Part shown: piece by piece, positions 22,015 through 35,462 of the stretch
How positions within the stretch are numbered: position 1 is the stretch's first letter
Layout of the letters: each line of letters opens with the position of its first letter
Assembly (NCBI RefSeq): GCF_029227915.1
Contig: NC_079887.1
Coordinates: 12,462,001-12,526,000 of the forward strand
From: Hydractinia symbiolongicarpus
Lineage: Eukaryota > Cnidaria > Hydrozoa > Anthoathecata > Hydractiniidae
Reading direction: 5' to 3'
Length of the DNA stretch: 64,000 nucleotides
Made by a program: the position numbers and the translations under genes
The notes under the pieces: generated by a model
The model's input: the letters and a program-made list of their open reading frames with translations, nothing else
Database searches by the model: none
What the model was told of the DNA's origin: nothing

Positions 22015-24222
22015 CTAAAAAAAATATAAGATGCATGATAAATATGAAAAAGTGGTAGGACTCGCGTAGTATCAAAAAATATAATAAAAGATTTTCAACC
22101 TTGAAAAAGAAAACGTTTATGGCAACAACGATTCTAAAACAACATCCTTTGTCAGCTTAACGAACTGATCAATAAACTGAGAATCTTTTTCAAGGTTTAA
22201 GTTTGCCTTTATTTCATTTTAAAAAATAGTGTATAAATAAATACTAAAAAACTATGGTTTGATTAGTTAAAACACTACGTCTTCTCAGCAGTTTGTATCA
22301 ACCCACAATGCATTGTTATTAGTAATTTATAATGAGCATGGTTTGGCGCGACAACATAAAAAGGCTTGGCGAAATATATGACGCACCAATTTACAAAATT
22401 ATGTTATTATGTTATTACAAAACACCGTAAAATACGCAATGTCATTTTCAAAATATGTATAGCCATTTTTAAAATATACGTTATAGTTTTTAAAAAATAG
22501 ATGGCCATTTTTAAAATATATATGGCCATTTAAAATAAAATAGGTCATTTTTAAAATATGTATCGTCATTTTTTGAAATTAATGCCCAACTTTGAAAGCA
22601 ACTTACTATTTTTATGCTTTACGAGTGTATATTGTTGCGGAGCCAGGCAGCTAAATGTTGATGCAGCTCTGACGAGATTGGCATAGTAAGTAATTTCCTC
22701 GAAATTTAGATTCTTTTTTATTTTTAATAGATGTAAATTACAACTTTAACGGTATGGTGTTGCAATTAATTTGTTAAAAAACCACTCTCTGGTGGTGCAC
22801 TGAAATTCGTTAAAAACCCTTTTTCTACACGGAAAAAAGCATACTCTCGTGAGAATGTTTCTTTCTTTTGGCACTTCTGCGTAAAGTGTTATGGACCTAT
22901 AAGTACAACAATCTATAAAGCTAATGTCCTAAAGTTTACTTGCCGCTTTAAACCAGAATCCAAAAAAAGTACTTATTGTAGTAGTAAAGTAGGTGTCTGG
23001 GTTTTTCATGAATATAACAGCTTCTATCGAATTTGTTCCTTCTGAAATTGAAACCTTAGATGTCAAGTATGCCTATTTAGACTCCTATCGAGCATGTTTT
23101 TAACTTGAATCACAGTCTCCTTCACTTATGCCTCGCGATTTACACATGATTTGATTGCCTCGACAATTTTCTTCGTAAGGTAATCATCAGGAAACCATAC
23201 CTAAGTTTAACTGTGATGTGTTGTTGCCGTCGCGTAACAGAAAAGAGAGTGTAAACTATTAATTCCTTTTTAGATCACTAGTTCTGTGGAGAACAAAGAA
23301 ACTAATTGTATAGCCGTCAGGAAAACTAATACCTTTAGAGGAAGTCTCCAAATATATTTTGTATCTTCAAATAAATTTAGGAGTGTTAACTTTACTCTAT
23401 GAAAACTTAAGCTTTCGAAAAAAGGCAAGTTCATCGCTCGAGTGAAATGGTTTTTTCCTTGATTTCGAAACTTTTTTTTAAATTTTGACAAATTAAATGT
23501 CCACATGACGTCCATTGACCTCTGCTCCAGTGATGATAAATTAAAATATTATAACTGAAGATATAAATATTTATACATATGCTGCGAGAATGAAAAACAA
23601 GTTTTGAATAAATGTATTAAATTTGAAAATTTAAAATGATAATATTATAAAAATTTGATGAAAATTAGAATCTGAATTTTGACAAATATATACACAAATA
23701 TTTTTTAAAAGACCGATGAAGTTTGAGTAAAAGGTAGCGTGACATATTTAATTACATTCGTTTATTTTGGTTTTTCAGTTCTTCTTATATCACTCAAACT
23801 TCAAGGACAATTGTTAGTTATACTGCTGGTAACTCGTTTAAGTAATCTTTTATCAATATATCTGTAAACACCAGTCTTACCCCAAAAACATCTCAACACC
23901 CCTACTCCCTAATCTCCTTTCTATAAGAAGTCTTCCCATTTTTGTATAAGTTTAATAATTGGATAAGCTAAATAAAACAAAGTGAGCAAGATACTAAGAA
24001 ATGGAATAAAATAAATAAGTTTTAAATCAATCTTCTACTGACTTCCTTTAATGTTATTCAAGAACAAAATTTTTATATCATTTCTGAGCGCATTATAAAA
24101 ACTCGTTTAAGCGCGAAATGAACTTAACAACTCCGACATTTAACAAGTTTATGAACACATAAGTTGAAGACAAGTCACAAAATAGATAAATCAATCATTA
24201 TTTTCACTTATCATTAGCTAAA
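22015..24222. other. Intergenic region with degenerate ATGGCCATTTTTAAAA repeats
   Basis: At about 22435-22580 a motif close to GGCCATTTTTAAAATATATA recurs 5-6 times at about 30-bp spacing. The first non-coding exon and promoter of LC8 probably lie within the left part. The remainder is AT-rich, and none of its ORFs has a recognisable domain. Confidence 0.45.
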
Positions 24223-25829
24223 ATGGAAGAGAAATTGCCCACAATTTACGATGAAACTCCAAAGAAAGAAACACAAATCAATGAAGTTTCAATAAAAGAA
24301 GAAGTTTCCATTGATGTACAGGATAGATATCACCATGGCTATATGACTGGCTTTCCATATAAGAAAAATATTGATGGATACTTTATTCATAAAAAGAAGC
24401 AGAAAGAAATAATATGGGGACAGTTGCTTAGTCCTCAAACTTGCTGTTCAAGCACAAGCAAAGATGAAATCATCTGGAAGGTAAAATGTAATAATGACCT
24501 GCACAATTGCTTGGAAAAAAATAGTTTGCTTGATAAATGACAGAAATAATAATAGCCAGAAATTTTGGCTATTTGTTCAATCTTGCCATGATTTTGCTTA
24601 GAAAGTATTCACAGCTTCACGCACCATTTTAAATTTTATACCAAATTTTGGACAAGACATAGTAATTGTTGCCGTACTTTACAACAAGTTCTCCTAGAAA
24701 GGGCTAAGCCAATTTTTTCAAAAAGTGATGAAATCTAAAATAATGACTTTTAACCTCGTTCCTGTTGGTTAATAAAACAGTTGTCCATCCAGAAAGAATG
24801 CTATTTGCTGCTGGTGTTTAAGTGATTTTGACTTGATATAACCAAAAATCAATTTTCCAAATTTGATAAGTAGTGTATGGTGCTTTGTAAAAACCTGGTT
24901 AAAATTGTTAATGACTATTTTCCCGAAGGTTCTAGCAAATCCAAACCATTTTCTCTTAAAGAATATTCAATCCCAAAAAATCTGGTCTGTCAAGTCATAG
25001 ATCACCTCCCAGATGTGTTTTATCTTTCTCCAAAATTAACCATGCATATTTAGTTCCTAAGGCATTAGTAATGCACTTGTTAACCAACTTTTAGGTAATG
25101 TTTTGGGCTGGAATCACATTTGCTTTCGGTGCAATAATCGTTGCTTTCGTGAAAGAAGAATTCGAAGACAAGAAGAGTGAAGATGAAGATAAGAAAGAGC
25201 ATTTACATTTATATTTAAGCGTTGTTGAGCTTGTCCTGGCAGCTATATCAATTTTAATATCACTATCGAAGCATTACATCAAGTACAATTCAATTATCGA
25301 GCTGCAGAAAAAAATCAGAACCATTAAACATACAGACAATACCAGCAATGGTTTGAGCAATCGACAAAAGTTGTGTTTCATTCTTGGTTTTATGTGGTTC
25401 GGGTTCATACTGGTTATAACAGTTGGTTTCTTGATAATGCATTTATATAATAAGGACAGTCACAAGGAATTGGAGTATACGAAATTTACAACAGTGATCG
25501 CTTTATTTATGGTTGTGGTCTTGGATGCTGTTATTAATGATGTGATTAGTGATGCTTACACCCAAGCTCAATCAGATCAATACAAATTAATCATACATCA
25601 GTTACGTCTGGAATTAAACACATATCTGATGCAAACAGGTTCTACGAAACGAATCCAGGAGCTTGAGGATTTTTTAAACTCTTCGGAATTGTTTACTCTT
25701 CATGAGAAACATCATTTTGTAAAAGCTTCACACGTTGAAGCGTTTAGCACAGATGGAGTAAAGGTCCGTTTTGATAAGACAACAGGATCTGTTGTTTTAA
25801 CAGCCTGCAACAAGAGTCAAGCTCATTAA
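24223..25829 (+). CDS. Four-helix membrane protein, paralog 1 (unknown family)
   Basis: Exons 24223-24480 and 25095-25829 join in phase 0 (TGGAAG|GTAAAA donor, CAACTTTTAG acceptor) to give 330 aa. Residues 1-86 are polar and contain YMTGFPY and IHKKKQKEIIW. Four hydrophobic segments follow: MFWAGITFAFGAIIVAFV, then LSVVELVLAAISILISL, then FILGFMWFGFILVITVGF, then TTVIALFMVVVLDAVI. An acidic-basic loop (EEFEDKKSEDEDKK) lies between the first two. The last 100 residues are polar and start DAYTQAQSDQYKLIIHQL. No signal peptide is seen, so both ends are probably on the same side of the membrane. I do not recognise the family. A paralog with the same intron position lies 5 kb downstream. Confidence 0.8.
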
Positions 25830-28134
25830 TTTTGAATGCTGCAGCCTAAAATAAGATGGTGGCTTAAGAGGGACTGTCGATTTTATTTTAACTTTTTTTG
25901 TGAAGTATATATTCAATTTAATCTAATGTTTGCAACTTCCTTCAATTTGCGTTAAACTGCCGAAATATGTCTACTTCAAAAGTCCGATATAGAGTTATAT
26001 TGCTTATTAATATCATGCTTCTGGAATGTAATAATTTTTTTTTCTAGCTCCAGAAAACTTTTATCACTCTACGAGCAAATACGTTTTATAACGGGGTTAA
26101 AAGTAGGACCATGCTTATAGTTTACAGCAGAAAATGGAAATAGATCAAATCTTTAAATAATACTCTCGTTCCTAAGTACTTTTGCCTTTCTTTCTTATAT
26201 CAAAATCTCTGGAAACGAGGGTGTTGTAATCGCACGTTTTTTATTACACACGTAAACGAGTTCTCTGGGTTTTGAAATGCATCTTATCAAAATTCAGTTT
26301 GACACGCTGCGGTCTTGACATTGGTATGGTGTTGTATTGCGAAATAGTCAATTCGTTCGCTAAGAATGGCCTGACAAGTTTTTGTAATAATGCATGATGA
26401 ATATACGTTATTGATTTTTAAAATACAAAATAGCAAAAGGATTTAATAATATCCTTTAGTGACTTATGTAATATACTTTATGCGGAATTTTCAAGGTCTG
26501 CGAGTTAACAAGTTAACTAAAACATTAATTCTGTTTCTATCTCAACCTCTGCAACAGTTTCTTTTTCACTTTCTAATATTCGTACAGAGTTTAGCGTTCT
26601 TGGTCGTTATCGATCCCAGCAGTTGGATATCCGCACTCAAGATGCCCAATTTTGAATACAGCAACGTTTTCAAAATTAAATTGGTTGTTAAAAAAATGTT
26701 TGCTTAAAAATGTCCGCTTAACATCTTCTCATGCTGCCAATGTAAAAGAAAAAACTCACATGCGCATACTTTATTCGGAGAAACTTTCGAAAGTCCAAAA
26801 TTACGCGAAGTTTATTGGATAAATTTTCGCGAATTTACAAATTTAAAAATTTCCGTGAGATAAACTTTCGCGAAATTTGAAATTGGAAAGTTTTGGCGGG
26901 ATAAACTTTCGCGATTCCTTTCTTTTATGTGGCTTATATTTCTTATGATAGAAAATTGTTCTTTAACGATGTAATTTTCTTTCTAATGGTATGTAAAATC
27001 TTCTATTTGCAAACTGGCTTTATCGTCAAAATCACAAAACAGATCAAACAAATTTCTAGGCTCGTCTTCTTCCGGCTCCCACGCATCGCCGTCATCGCTT
27101 TTTTGCCAGTAACTCGGTTATAAGCCAAACATATACATTTAAAACATCATCGCTTTTGTTCCTTTTTTTATCGGGAGGGCGAGCCAAGTGAGGGCGAGTC
27201 AAGAAATCACTTTTAAAACCAGCAAATTTCTTTTAAATTTTAGTGGATAAACTTTAGTGAATCGACAATTTAGAAAGTTTCTACTGAATAAACTTTCGCG
27301 AATGGCCATTTTTGAAAGTTTTACGAGACAAAGTTTCGCAAAATAGACCCAAAAAACGTTTCTCTCGCAAAAGTTTCTTTGAAAAAAGTGTGCTAAAAGT
27401 TGGGAGCTACGGCCAAGAGTGAAAAATAGCTTTTAAACTTACATTTGATATTAGAAAGCTTAGTTCACATTAGACTCACTTGACGCAACACACCGCAGAA
27501 ATCATCTGTTTTTCTTAAGCCTGGTACTAACTATACCATATGCAGACGTGTACTTTAGCGAGGAATTTGTGGGTAGCAAATGGGTAACATCAAGAATGAA
27601 ATCAATTTTTATTCTAGACACATTTTTTTAGCGCAGGCATTAGGGATTTGGAACGCATTTCTATCAATTTCGAATGTTCTAAGTTCGATTTTGTAAAAAT
27701 AGAATGGTTTAAGAAAGTAAAAAAAGCAAAAAAAACAAATGGTTTTTTGTTTTTGAAGCAGATTAGTGGAAGTATCCAGCGCTATATAGGATCAGAAAAC
27801 AGGATGTACAAAAATGACGAAAGGTTTTTTAAAGAAGTGTGTTGTTTTTAAAACCCTTTAAAAGTATACTTGAACATTTTTGTAATGGAAGAAACTTTTG
27901 TGGGCTGAAACTTTCGCGTTTTTGACTCATTTTAGCGAAGGTTTATGCCTTTGGAGATTTTAAAAAAAGCAAAACATAAAAGTTTTTTCACGCGAAATCA
28001 CAGTTACTTAAAAAACGCGAAAGCTTTTTCACGCGGGGAAAAAAAATTTAAACAAATTGAAGGCCCTTTCTGAACACAGGGTGGATATTATCAATACGTA
28101 TACAATCTTTTTCTTTTTTCAGTATATCAATCTA
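25830..28134. other. Intergenic region with a MITE relic and TTTCGCGAA-rich repeats
   Basis: A decayed CCTCGTCC-type palindrome lies at about 26163-26225 (CTCGTTCC...GGAAACGAGG). A TTTCGCGAA-rich repeat field lies at 26795-27365 and again at about 27890-28045. Nothing else is recognised; the ORFs here have no protein-like composition. Confidence 0.45.
26795..27365. repeat. Dispersed TTTCGCGAA-rich repeat field
   Basis: The block GATAAACTTTCGCGAA, or a close variant, occurs at least seven times, interleaved with AAAATTTCCGTGAGA and GAAAGTTTTGGCGGGA. The palindromic core TTTCGCGAAA gives local inverted symmetry. More copies lie at about 27890-28045, and a related trace (AACTTTCGCGATTTACGC) lies at about 34810. 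Confidence 0.6.
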
Positions 28135-28287
28135 TTACAATAACTGTTGTCTTATTCTTCTTTTTGCCATGCTAAACATTTCTCTGATATCTTTATTTCG
28201 TCCAGTACTTGTCACAGATTCTTTCTTTTTTCTATTTCGCCCTGAAACAGGTGGAGTACCATCGACCAAATGTTGAGTGATAGACAT
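28135..28287 (-). CDS. Small ORF of 50 aa, basic, unidentified
   Basis: The ATG at 28287 opens a 51-codon frame: MSITQHLVDGTPPVSGRN, then RKKKESVTSTGRNKDIREMF, then SMAKRRIRQQLL and a stop. Composition and codon use look more protein-like than the AT-rich surroundings. The DIREMF part resembles short motifs at the ends of some nuclear or transposon proteins. It may be a single exon of a longer gene, a transposon relic, or chance. Confidence 0.28.
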   Translation of the reverse strand: MSITQHLVDGTPPVSGRNRKKKESVTSTGRNKDIREMFSMAKRRIRQQLL

Positions 28288-30769
28288 CTACTAGCCGATG
28301 GGAAGTTGAAGAACAGTAGATCTAATTTTTTCGTTGCAACAAAGCGAGAGAAGTTAAAAAAAAAGTCACCGAAATGTTGCTAAAGAAAAAATCATCTAAA
28401 TAACTCAACATTGAAGCAAAGAAAGTCAGATGAATATTTCGCTGAGACGACAAAGATGTTAATCAGTGAATCGACCTCTGCAAAGCAAGAATTGCCGACC
28501 TTTCAAGCGTTTGAACAAATGTAACAATGAAATGTTTTGAAAATGATTCATAATTATGAATAAGACGACTCGTGACACACGTCGTGCGGATTAAAATTGT
28601 CCAAGCTTCAGGAGGGAACTTAAGGGATACAACCACTGAGTCATTATACGTTCGTTAGTTAGTTTGTGCATTCCTTTTGTTTACATAAACGTGCGTGTAG
28701 CTTTTATCATTACGTACATAAATATGCTTAACTGCACCACAATCAAGATGGTTGGATTAGACTGATTAATTGATTGATTAAATTGCTTCTCTCCGAGGAA
28801 GGTTTATTTGCATTACGTTACATGTCTACATTCCGTTTCGCAAATTTATATTTTGAAAGACACACGACCTGTATTGCAATGACACCACAAGGCGACGCCT
28901 GTCACGTTTCCAATCAGTTTTTTAATGGTCAAAGTCATCAACTCTAGGTGCAAAGTATCAGTTGTCTTCGTCTACTTAAACAAGTAATTAACTAGGAAAT
29001 ATCTACCCTTTTTAGCTGGATGACATGCACTCGCCTTTCTTATACAAACTCCTCTTTTTTCAAAACCTTACCTTCTATAGCTGGCTAATACACCTCTAAC
29101 CAGCTGGGTAACACATTTACAGCCTATCTGGGCGAGTAACACACATGCCCTCTCTAGTTGGGTAATCCAACTCCTTTATTCTATTCAGCTACATAAAACA
29201 CCTTTGTCTGATGCTAATATGCCGGCTAAAACAATACTACCTCTTTCAGTGGTGTAACCCACCGGCATTCTCTTCAGTGGGGTGAAACACCATACTTAGT
29301 AGTTAATTTTTAGGTACATGACTTAATGGCATGGAGATTTTATAAAAACTACAACATAATGTTGCAACACCATTTCTCTGTTATCAGTTTTGCTTCACTT
29401 ATTTCATTGCGTGTATAAGGACTTTGCTATGGCAACGTTAGATTTACAAGGATACATAATCGTCTTCGATTATCGAGATGTTATTTGTATTGAAGTACTT
29501 TTTTTTAAAGAAAGTTTTATTGAGCTGTTCTTTGTAAGTGGCATTTTAAAACAGAGAAGCCGACATTGTTGAAATTGTAGTGTTGTCATAAAAACCTATA
29601 GTTGTCATGGTAACGCTAGGTAGGGTTGTGTGACGTATTTATTGACAGACCAGAGAATGTGAAATGTTTCATAATTGTTAAAAGTTGGTAAAGTAAATAC
29701 ATGTATTATGATGATATTTGAAGCTGTATTTTTGTTTGTAAAAGAAACAGATAGATAAATTATAATTGAGTTTATTTCCACTGAAAGTGAAGCTATATGA
29801 CCCAGGATTTTTATCGTGTCTTGAACAGGATTGTTTTTTGCGGGCGACATTTTTTGGCCAAAACACGATAAAAAAACTGTGTACTATCATATAAGAATAT
29901 ATATTTTATAATGGAAAAATTATGACATTGTTTTTACAGCAGGTCACTGGAGAGAAGTAAAAAGATGCGACGATAAAGATATTTGTTTACGTTAGATTTC
30001 CAGGTAAATTTTCCCATGGAAGCAATAGAAACTCTATGTATAAGGCATTAACATACACGCGTTTTTTCGTTTTAACGTGATTATTCGCAACTCTTTGGAA
30101 GAAATCATCCTGATGTGTTATCAGCATATTCTTAGCACATTCAAGATTGAAAGATCTGAGAAAGCAAACCAGTCAAAATCACTTAAGGTGCTGTTGCTTA
30201 GGCAACCTAATTCAATAGGAAAACTTATATACCTTATCAGGGAAAATCTCGTCAGGGGAAATATTCGACGGGGAACATTTCCTTCACTTGCGAAAAAAAA
30301 TCGTCAATTTTCCCCAACGAACTTTTTCAACGATAAGGTATCATATTAATGATGTAAATAATGAGTTCGCTACAAAAGAATAAAAACCAAACATAAAATA
30401 AAAAAAAATCATAAATTAACATATTTTTACGATATTCTGATCATTTTGTCTAATTTTTTATTAAATATTTCTATGGAGTAAATTCTTAAAATAAAAAAAG
30501 GTGTTATCTCACAGAATATTTTATGCAGTACTACGAAGCTAAAACCATTCAATTCTGTGTTATAAATATCACAATAACTTAAACACTTGAAAATTCTTTT
30601 GAATTAAAACCATTGTAAGTACTATACGATCCTCTTGTTGATTTTATAAAAGCTTGTCATAATAAACCGATTAAACTCGGTTGTAAAGTTTTAAGATTAT
30701 TACAGCGTAGCTGGAAAGTAATGTTGTATATTTAAAACTTGTGTTTGACGATTATAAATATATCTATCT
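28288..30769. other. Intergenic region with degenerate minisatellite
   Basis: At about 29010-29300 a unit of roughly 28 bp (CTAGCTGGGTAACACACCTCT-like, in many variants) recurs 8-9 times. At about 30226-30345 short inverted ends ATACCTTATC...GATAAGGTAT enclose AGGGAAAAT-type repeats, perhaps a tiny MITE. No gene was identified. The promoter of paralog 2 should lie at the right end. Confidence 0.4.
29010..29300 (+). repeat. Degenerate minisatellite of about 28 bp
   Basis: Blocks AGCTGGCTAATACACCTCTA, AGCTGGGTAACACATTTACA, GGGCGAGTAACACACATGCC, AGTTGGGTAATCCAACTCCT and CAGTGGTGTAACCCACCGGC follow each other at similar spacing. Confidence 0.5.
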
Positions 30770-33737
30770 ATGATGAAGGTGAAAAGACTAAATAAAAAAA
30801 CTACAGATCAAGAAAACAAGGGTTTATTAATACCAAGTAGCATGGATAACAATCCAGACGAAGAGAATTCTTTAAAATATTTGACGAAAGTGCAGGATAG
30901 TCCTAACCGTGGAGTAGTACCGGTGACACAACAAACTAATTCGGCTCAAGATACAGCCCACCACGCTTTTTTGGATGGATATCCTTACCATGAGCACTCG
31001 GATCGGATTCTTATTCATAAGAAGAAACAAAGAGATGCTCTGTGGAAGGAGCCTTTTAATTTTAAACTTCTTTGTAAAGAAATCCGAAAGACTGAAGCAG
31101 CCTGGAAGGTTAGATCGATTTATTGTTCAGTTTTTCGTGCAATAATTAATTTTTATGGTATAAAGTAGGGATTGCACGGGCCTCCGACAGCTGTAATAAT
31201 AAAGAAACGTAAAAACTAGTTTGATCTTAGTAGACTTATTTTACGACGCGTTGCTTTTAAAGTAAAACTACTTAGCTTCAAAGAAAATTTATCAAAACAA
31301 CATGGAATTTTTTCCTAAGATTTTTTAATGTTATAGTAACGGTGTCTTTAACAAACGTGTTAAACTGTTTAATACCTTTTTAGGAGCAACAATAACAATT
31401 AATGAATCATAGAATCTGGACGTTTACCTTCTAATCACATTTTCACAAATATTTATTGGGTTGGGTTCAGGGTTGTAGCTATAATAGCTTTGCTACATGT
31501 GGAATCAACGAAGAAGCATAGAGCTTATTATAAATATCCATATATGGAATATATTATTTACGCTTATCTCTATAAAATCTTATAATTAATCTTGCAAAAT
31601 TGTTCAAGCTGTTTATTCACAAATAATAATCTTCATAGAATTCTTCCATAGGGTCCATTTTGTAAAAATATAAAAACAAACATTTGACCTTACAAAAAAA
31701 CTTCACATTGTTTTCTCTGAATAAAGTTAAAGTTTGTCATTCGGTAAACAGCTTGAAATTTCACGTTTGTTTGAAACAAGTCAGCCAAGTAGCTAGCAGC
31801 TTATATCATCATATCCAAAGACCTAGCTTATTTAACACCAAGAATTATAAACAAACCATTTGAACAGCCCAATGTTTGGTAGATACATGCTATTATTTCA
31901 TATTATCACCAAATGTTAATAACAATATATATGAAAAATTAATTTTGCAAATATTGCAAGTAAACAAGCCATATCTGCACTACTTTTCTGGAAAAATTTT
32001 TTTGCTCTTAACTAATTTCGTTTTCATGCTATTCGGTATTTTGGTACTTATACTTCGCGGCACGATAAAAGAATATGGAAATAGACATCTTGCCTTTGGT
32101 TATTCGCACTGAACTTTAATATTGCTAAAACTTGAAAATAATTATATGTCTCGCGTAGTTGCTTATGTGTTAAGGAAATAACTTCCTAAATCAAATATTC
32201 ATTTTGATTATAGATGTTATTCTGGATTGGCATCATATTTGCTTTTGCCGCCATCATCGTTGCATTTGTAAAAGAAGAATTCGAAGGCAAAGACGAGGAA
32301 CTCATTTTGCATTTGAGCATATCTGAATTGGGTCTTGCTTCAATATCCATTCTGGTGTCGCTGATAAAGCATTGTCTGAAATACAACTCAGTGATCGAAT
32401 TACAAAAACGGATCAAAACAAAGGAAAAAAACAAAGACGATCTCGAGCAAACCAACAATAGAAGAAAACTATATCTTGCACTTGCTTTCACCTGGTTCGG
32501 TTTTGTATTATTCCTTTTGATTGGTTTTTTAATAATGCATTTTTTAAACAAGGACAGTCACAAGGAATTGCAGTATACCAAATACACGACTGTGATGGCT
32601 TTATTTGTTACTGTGATTCTTGACGGAGTAATCAACGACATTGTCAGCAATGCCTATTCGATAGCAAAAGCTGATCAATACAGACTGCTTATACACCAAT
32701 TAAGTTTGGAATTAAGAATTGACCATAGCGGTTCCAGTGAAAGAATCAAAGACATTGAGAATTTTCTGGCAGCTTCAGAGATATTTTCAGTTCACGATAA
32801 ATCCCATTTTATTAGAGTGGAAACGGTACTTTTAAATGGTGAAATTAGCAACGAGCATGTTGTTTCTAATAAGAAAAAAGAAGTGATTATTTTGGATCCG
32901 CGTGAAAAAAAAGAGAACAGAAGCGATGGATTGCATATGGAAGAGATACAACACTTGGATAAAGGTAATTATTTCCTTACTTCACGTATGGTTCTTATGA
33001 TGCGAAATCGTGAATTGTGATTACTGGTGGCTGAGTAGCATGCAAATTTCAGGTCAGCCCAATCCATATCTTACGGAAGTTAAACAGTTTTGTCAGTTTC
33101 AGTTCAAAAACATAGAAGTATACAAAAGGCAATTAATTACTAAGAAAAAAGTAACTTTTTTCATAACCTCTCTCTGCTTTATGAGAAGAAACTTTGTGGG
33201 TAATTTAACCTAATTTTCCACGAAAATTTTCCAAAAGTTGCGATCATCTTTTGAATTTTACTATTTGTTTCTCTCAACTGTATTCAAGCGATTGCCGAAA
33301 TTACTTTGTGCCAAGGTTCTAGGAATAGGTTCAATGGCAAAAAATTTGTCATGCATAAGAAATCAGTGTTTCGTTTGGATATGAAAGCAGCAGAAAATAA
33401 CTTAAGAACGTAGAAAAGGATTTTTAATAGCCTTACAACTATCAAATATTTTCCACAAAAGGATCCGTCTACTTCGGAAACTCCAAAATTTCTTCTTGCG
33501 AAAATTGGTTTTACGACTTTTTTGTTTTGTGAAAATTTTGTGAGAAATTTCTTAGTCCACGATTTTTCATATTTAAATTTGTCACCTTTAGATTCTGCAC
33601 CGAACGAAGCTGAAGTTGAAGATGGCGCTGAAGATATACTTTTAAACATGGAAACCAGATCAGAAGCTGGATTTGTTGTTGTCGATATCGATAATTTAAA
33701 CGAAAGTAAAGAAAATATTGCTTCCGAAGAAGCCTAA
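30770..33737 (+). CDS. Four-helix membrane protein, paralog 2 (unknown family)
   Basis: Exons 30770-31108, 32214-32964 and 33592-33737 join in phases 0 and 1 to give 411 aa. The N-terminal 113 residues are polar and share LDGYPY and ILIHKKKQRDALW with paralog 1. Four hydrophobic segments match one for one: MLFWIGIIFAFAAIIVAFV, then SISELGLASISILVSLI, then LALAFTWFGFVLFLLIGF, then TVMALFVTVILDGVIND. The loop LNKDSHKELQYTKYTTV is almost identical to that of paralog 1. Here the C-terminal tail is longer: exon 2 ends at HLDKG and exon 3 adds an acidic tail (DSAPNEAEVEDGAEDIL to SEEA). The first intron sits at the same codon as in paralog 1. Function unknown. Confidence 0.8.
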
Positions 33738-35460
33738 TGTTTACAACTAAGTGTATAGATATGATGGTCTGTAATAATGTTAATGCTGCTATACGAAAAC
33801 ACTTTCTGGTTACAGGATTCTGTTTCAGTATGAGAGTCATCTGATTCATGCGATTAGAAGGCAGTTTGAGATTTTTATCTCAATATGTGAGATATGCACC
33901 TAAATTACATGAGCGTAACGATGGCGTGTCTCTGTGTGTGTTTGTGGAGAAAAACTTTTGTAATTTTTTCAGGTTGTGTGAGACATTCAACGTTTTAGTC
34001 CATTTAATTACATAGTAATTATTGTGTAGTTTGCTATACATTTTTTTTAAAAAAAGATGTAATTTTTTTTTAAATTTACATATTATCCAACTGGCAGCAT
34101 TATTTTTAGTTAATTGCGAAATGGATTTAGCATTTGACATGTAAGAACTGAACATCAGAATCCTGCGAAGGCGAAAAAATAGTTTATCTTCTTCAACACT
34201 GCGAAGTAATTTTTTAAGCCTATATTCTACAATTTCTTTCAGTTTATAACTTTTTTTTCACTTTCTCTAAATTTCAAGCATCCATAATCTGGTCGTTATT
34301 TCATTAAAAACTTTTTGTGCTAAAGCGTGTTTTGTACTGCTGTTCATTTAAAATCCTTGATTAAGTTAAATTGAAATTCATCTACTACACCAGTTTTTAC
34401 TTTGTTGTTATAGCATAACTCTTCCAAATATTTTTAACAATATGGATACTAAAAGCAAAAAAATCGCGAAATCAAGGAAAATAATTGTCGCTGTTGTCTC
34501 TTTTTTAATTTGTTTTTTGCGAGAAATAACTTTTATAAATGACTATTTCAATTTTTTTTGCCAAAATTAACTTTTAAGATTATTTATGTTTAAAGAGGAA
34601 TTAAATTATGAATGATTAAAAACTACATGATTTTGAATCGACTCAAAGATTTGTCAACAGTCATTATACGAAACCTGAAGCAATAAGAATAAAAGTGATA
34701 TCATGAAGATTCCAAACAAATAAAATTTCAATATACACGCTTTTTATTTAAAAGAAACCCGCTTATGAGAAACCTGAGGCTCAAAAGTTGAAAATATTAA
34801 GGGCCACACAACTTTCGCGATTTACGCTTAAAATAACGACATCAGCTTTTTTTATTAAAAGTTTCTTTTTTTAAATGTAAAAGTTTTTTCAAATATATGA
34901 ATCTTTGAAAAGGTTGATGAAATTATTTAAATTTTATTTTACTAGAACAATAAATATTCCTCCTTCGTTGACAAGAAAGATTTTTAAAAATAATCTAGAA
35001 ATGTATAAAAATATAACTTCTTATTCAAAAACCTAATATCATTTTAAACATTTATATGCTGCTTATTGAAAAATCAGAATGTCCCGGTTACACATCTTGA
35101 TATGAGGCTAAAAGTAGAACACTTTGGTATCAATATTTAATATAATTTAATAATTTCAAACATTTTAACCATGGAATAGAATGGTTTGTGGAAGTTATAG
35201 TGATAACAGAAGCAGATTACTTGACATTTTCGAACTCGTCATGGTTAATATGGTGACAAAGTAGGTTTCTTGTTTTATTTTTGTCTTAAAAACCTAACAA
35301 GAAATGTTTACTGCATTTTACAGCTTTTTCTTTTTCCAATCATATATCTTATTAAAACAATCAAATAATCCTTGAAAAGTTATCTTTTTGTCTTGAAGGA
35401 TATATTCTGTGAAGTAAAGGGTAAATTTAGGGTAGAAATTAAAATTATATTTTTATTTAG
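33738..35460. other. AT-rich intergenic region
   Basis: It holds the 3' end of paralog 2 and the promoter of the ankyrin gene. One faint TTTCGCGA trace lies at about 34810. No further genes or repeats are recognised. Confidence 0.4.
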
Positions 35461-35462
35461 AA

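Noticed and set aside
23270-23515. 81-codon minus-strand frame
   Set aside because: No domain, no splice context, biased AT-rich composition.
32186-32551. 121-codon minus-strand frame
   Set aside because: Shadow of exon 2 of membrane-protein paralog 2.
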